From: Rickettsiales bacterium
Lineage (GTDB): Bacteria; Pseudomonadota; Alphaproteobacteria; Rs-D84; CACZYB01
Length of the DNA: 5,058 nt
NCBI GenBank assembly: GCA_031255155.1
Contig: JAIRTB010000038.1
Coordinates: 1-5,058, forward strand
Direction of reading: 5' to 3'
A program made the translations under genes and the position numbers. Numbering within the stretch: the stretch's first letter is position 1; each line of letters opens with the position of its first letter. Below, piece after piece: positions 5,045 to 5,058 of this stretch. The notes under the pieces are model-generated. The model ran no database searches and was not told the DNA's origin. It saw only the letters and a program-made list of their open reading frames with translations.

Positions 5045-5058
5045 TAGCATCAACGAAA

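Overview
The window looks like chromosomal DNA of an alphaproteobacterium, about 60% GC apart from one AT-rich block. Three of its four genes are recognisable: the 5' part of mltG, a divergent dnaA, and a short RNase D. The RNase D has the size and C-terminal ending (RLDL...DIFAH) I associate with alphaproteobacterial homologues, which is the best taxonomic clue. The dnaA gene departs from the textbook protein at several functional positions, so I would not assign a well-known genus.

Layout. Bases 1-292 (minus strand) hold the N-terminal 97 codons of mltG, running off the left edge. Bases 293-617 are non-coding and hold two divergent promoter candidates, for mltG and for the next gene, with a block of short tandem repeats between them (432-560). 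Bases 618-2861 (plus) encode a 747-residue exported, cysteine-rich, coiled-coil protein that I cannot assign to a family. Its promoter sits so close to the ATG that the mRNA is probably leaderless. The last ~640 bases of this gene fall abruptly to about 37% GC and are Asn-rich. Bases 2865-4244 (minus) encode DnaA, tail-to-tail with the previous gene with only 3 bp between the stop codons. Bases 4245-4432 are a divergent control region with promoter candidates for both flanking genes, an AT-rich dyad and a direct repeat. Bases 4433-5044 (plus) encode the RNase D-like exonuclease.

The genes serve general cell functions (glycan strand release, replication initiation, RNA 3'-end processing) and do not form one pathway. 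The most interesting points are the DnaA, which lacks the E. coli sensor 1 Asp, box VII Arg and sensor 2 Arg and has a shortened DnaA-box recognition motif, and the mosaic secreted protein, whose AT-rich 3' end next to dnaA carries DnaA-box-like 9-mers. I see no CRISPR array, transposon, tRNA or rRNA.
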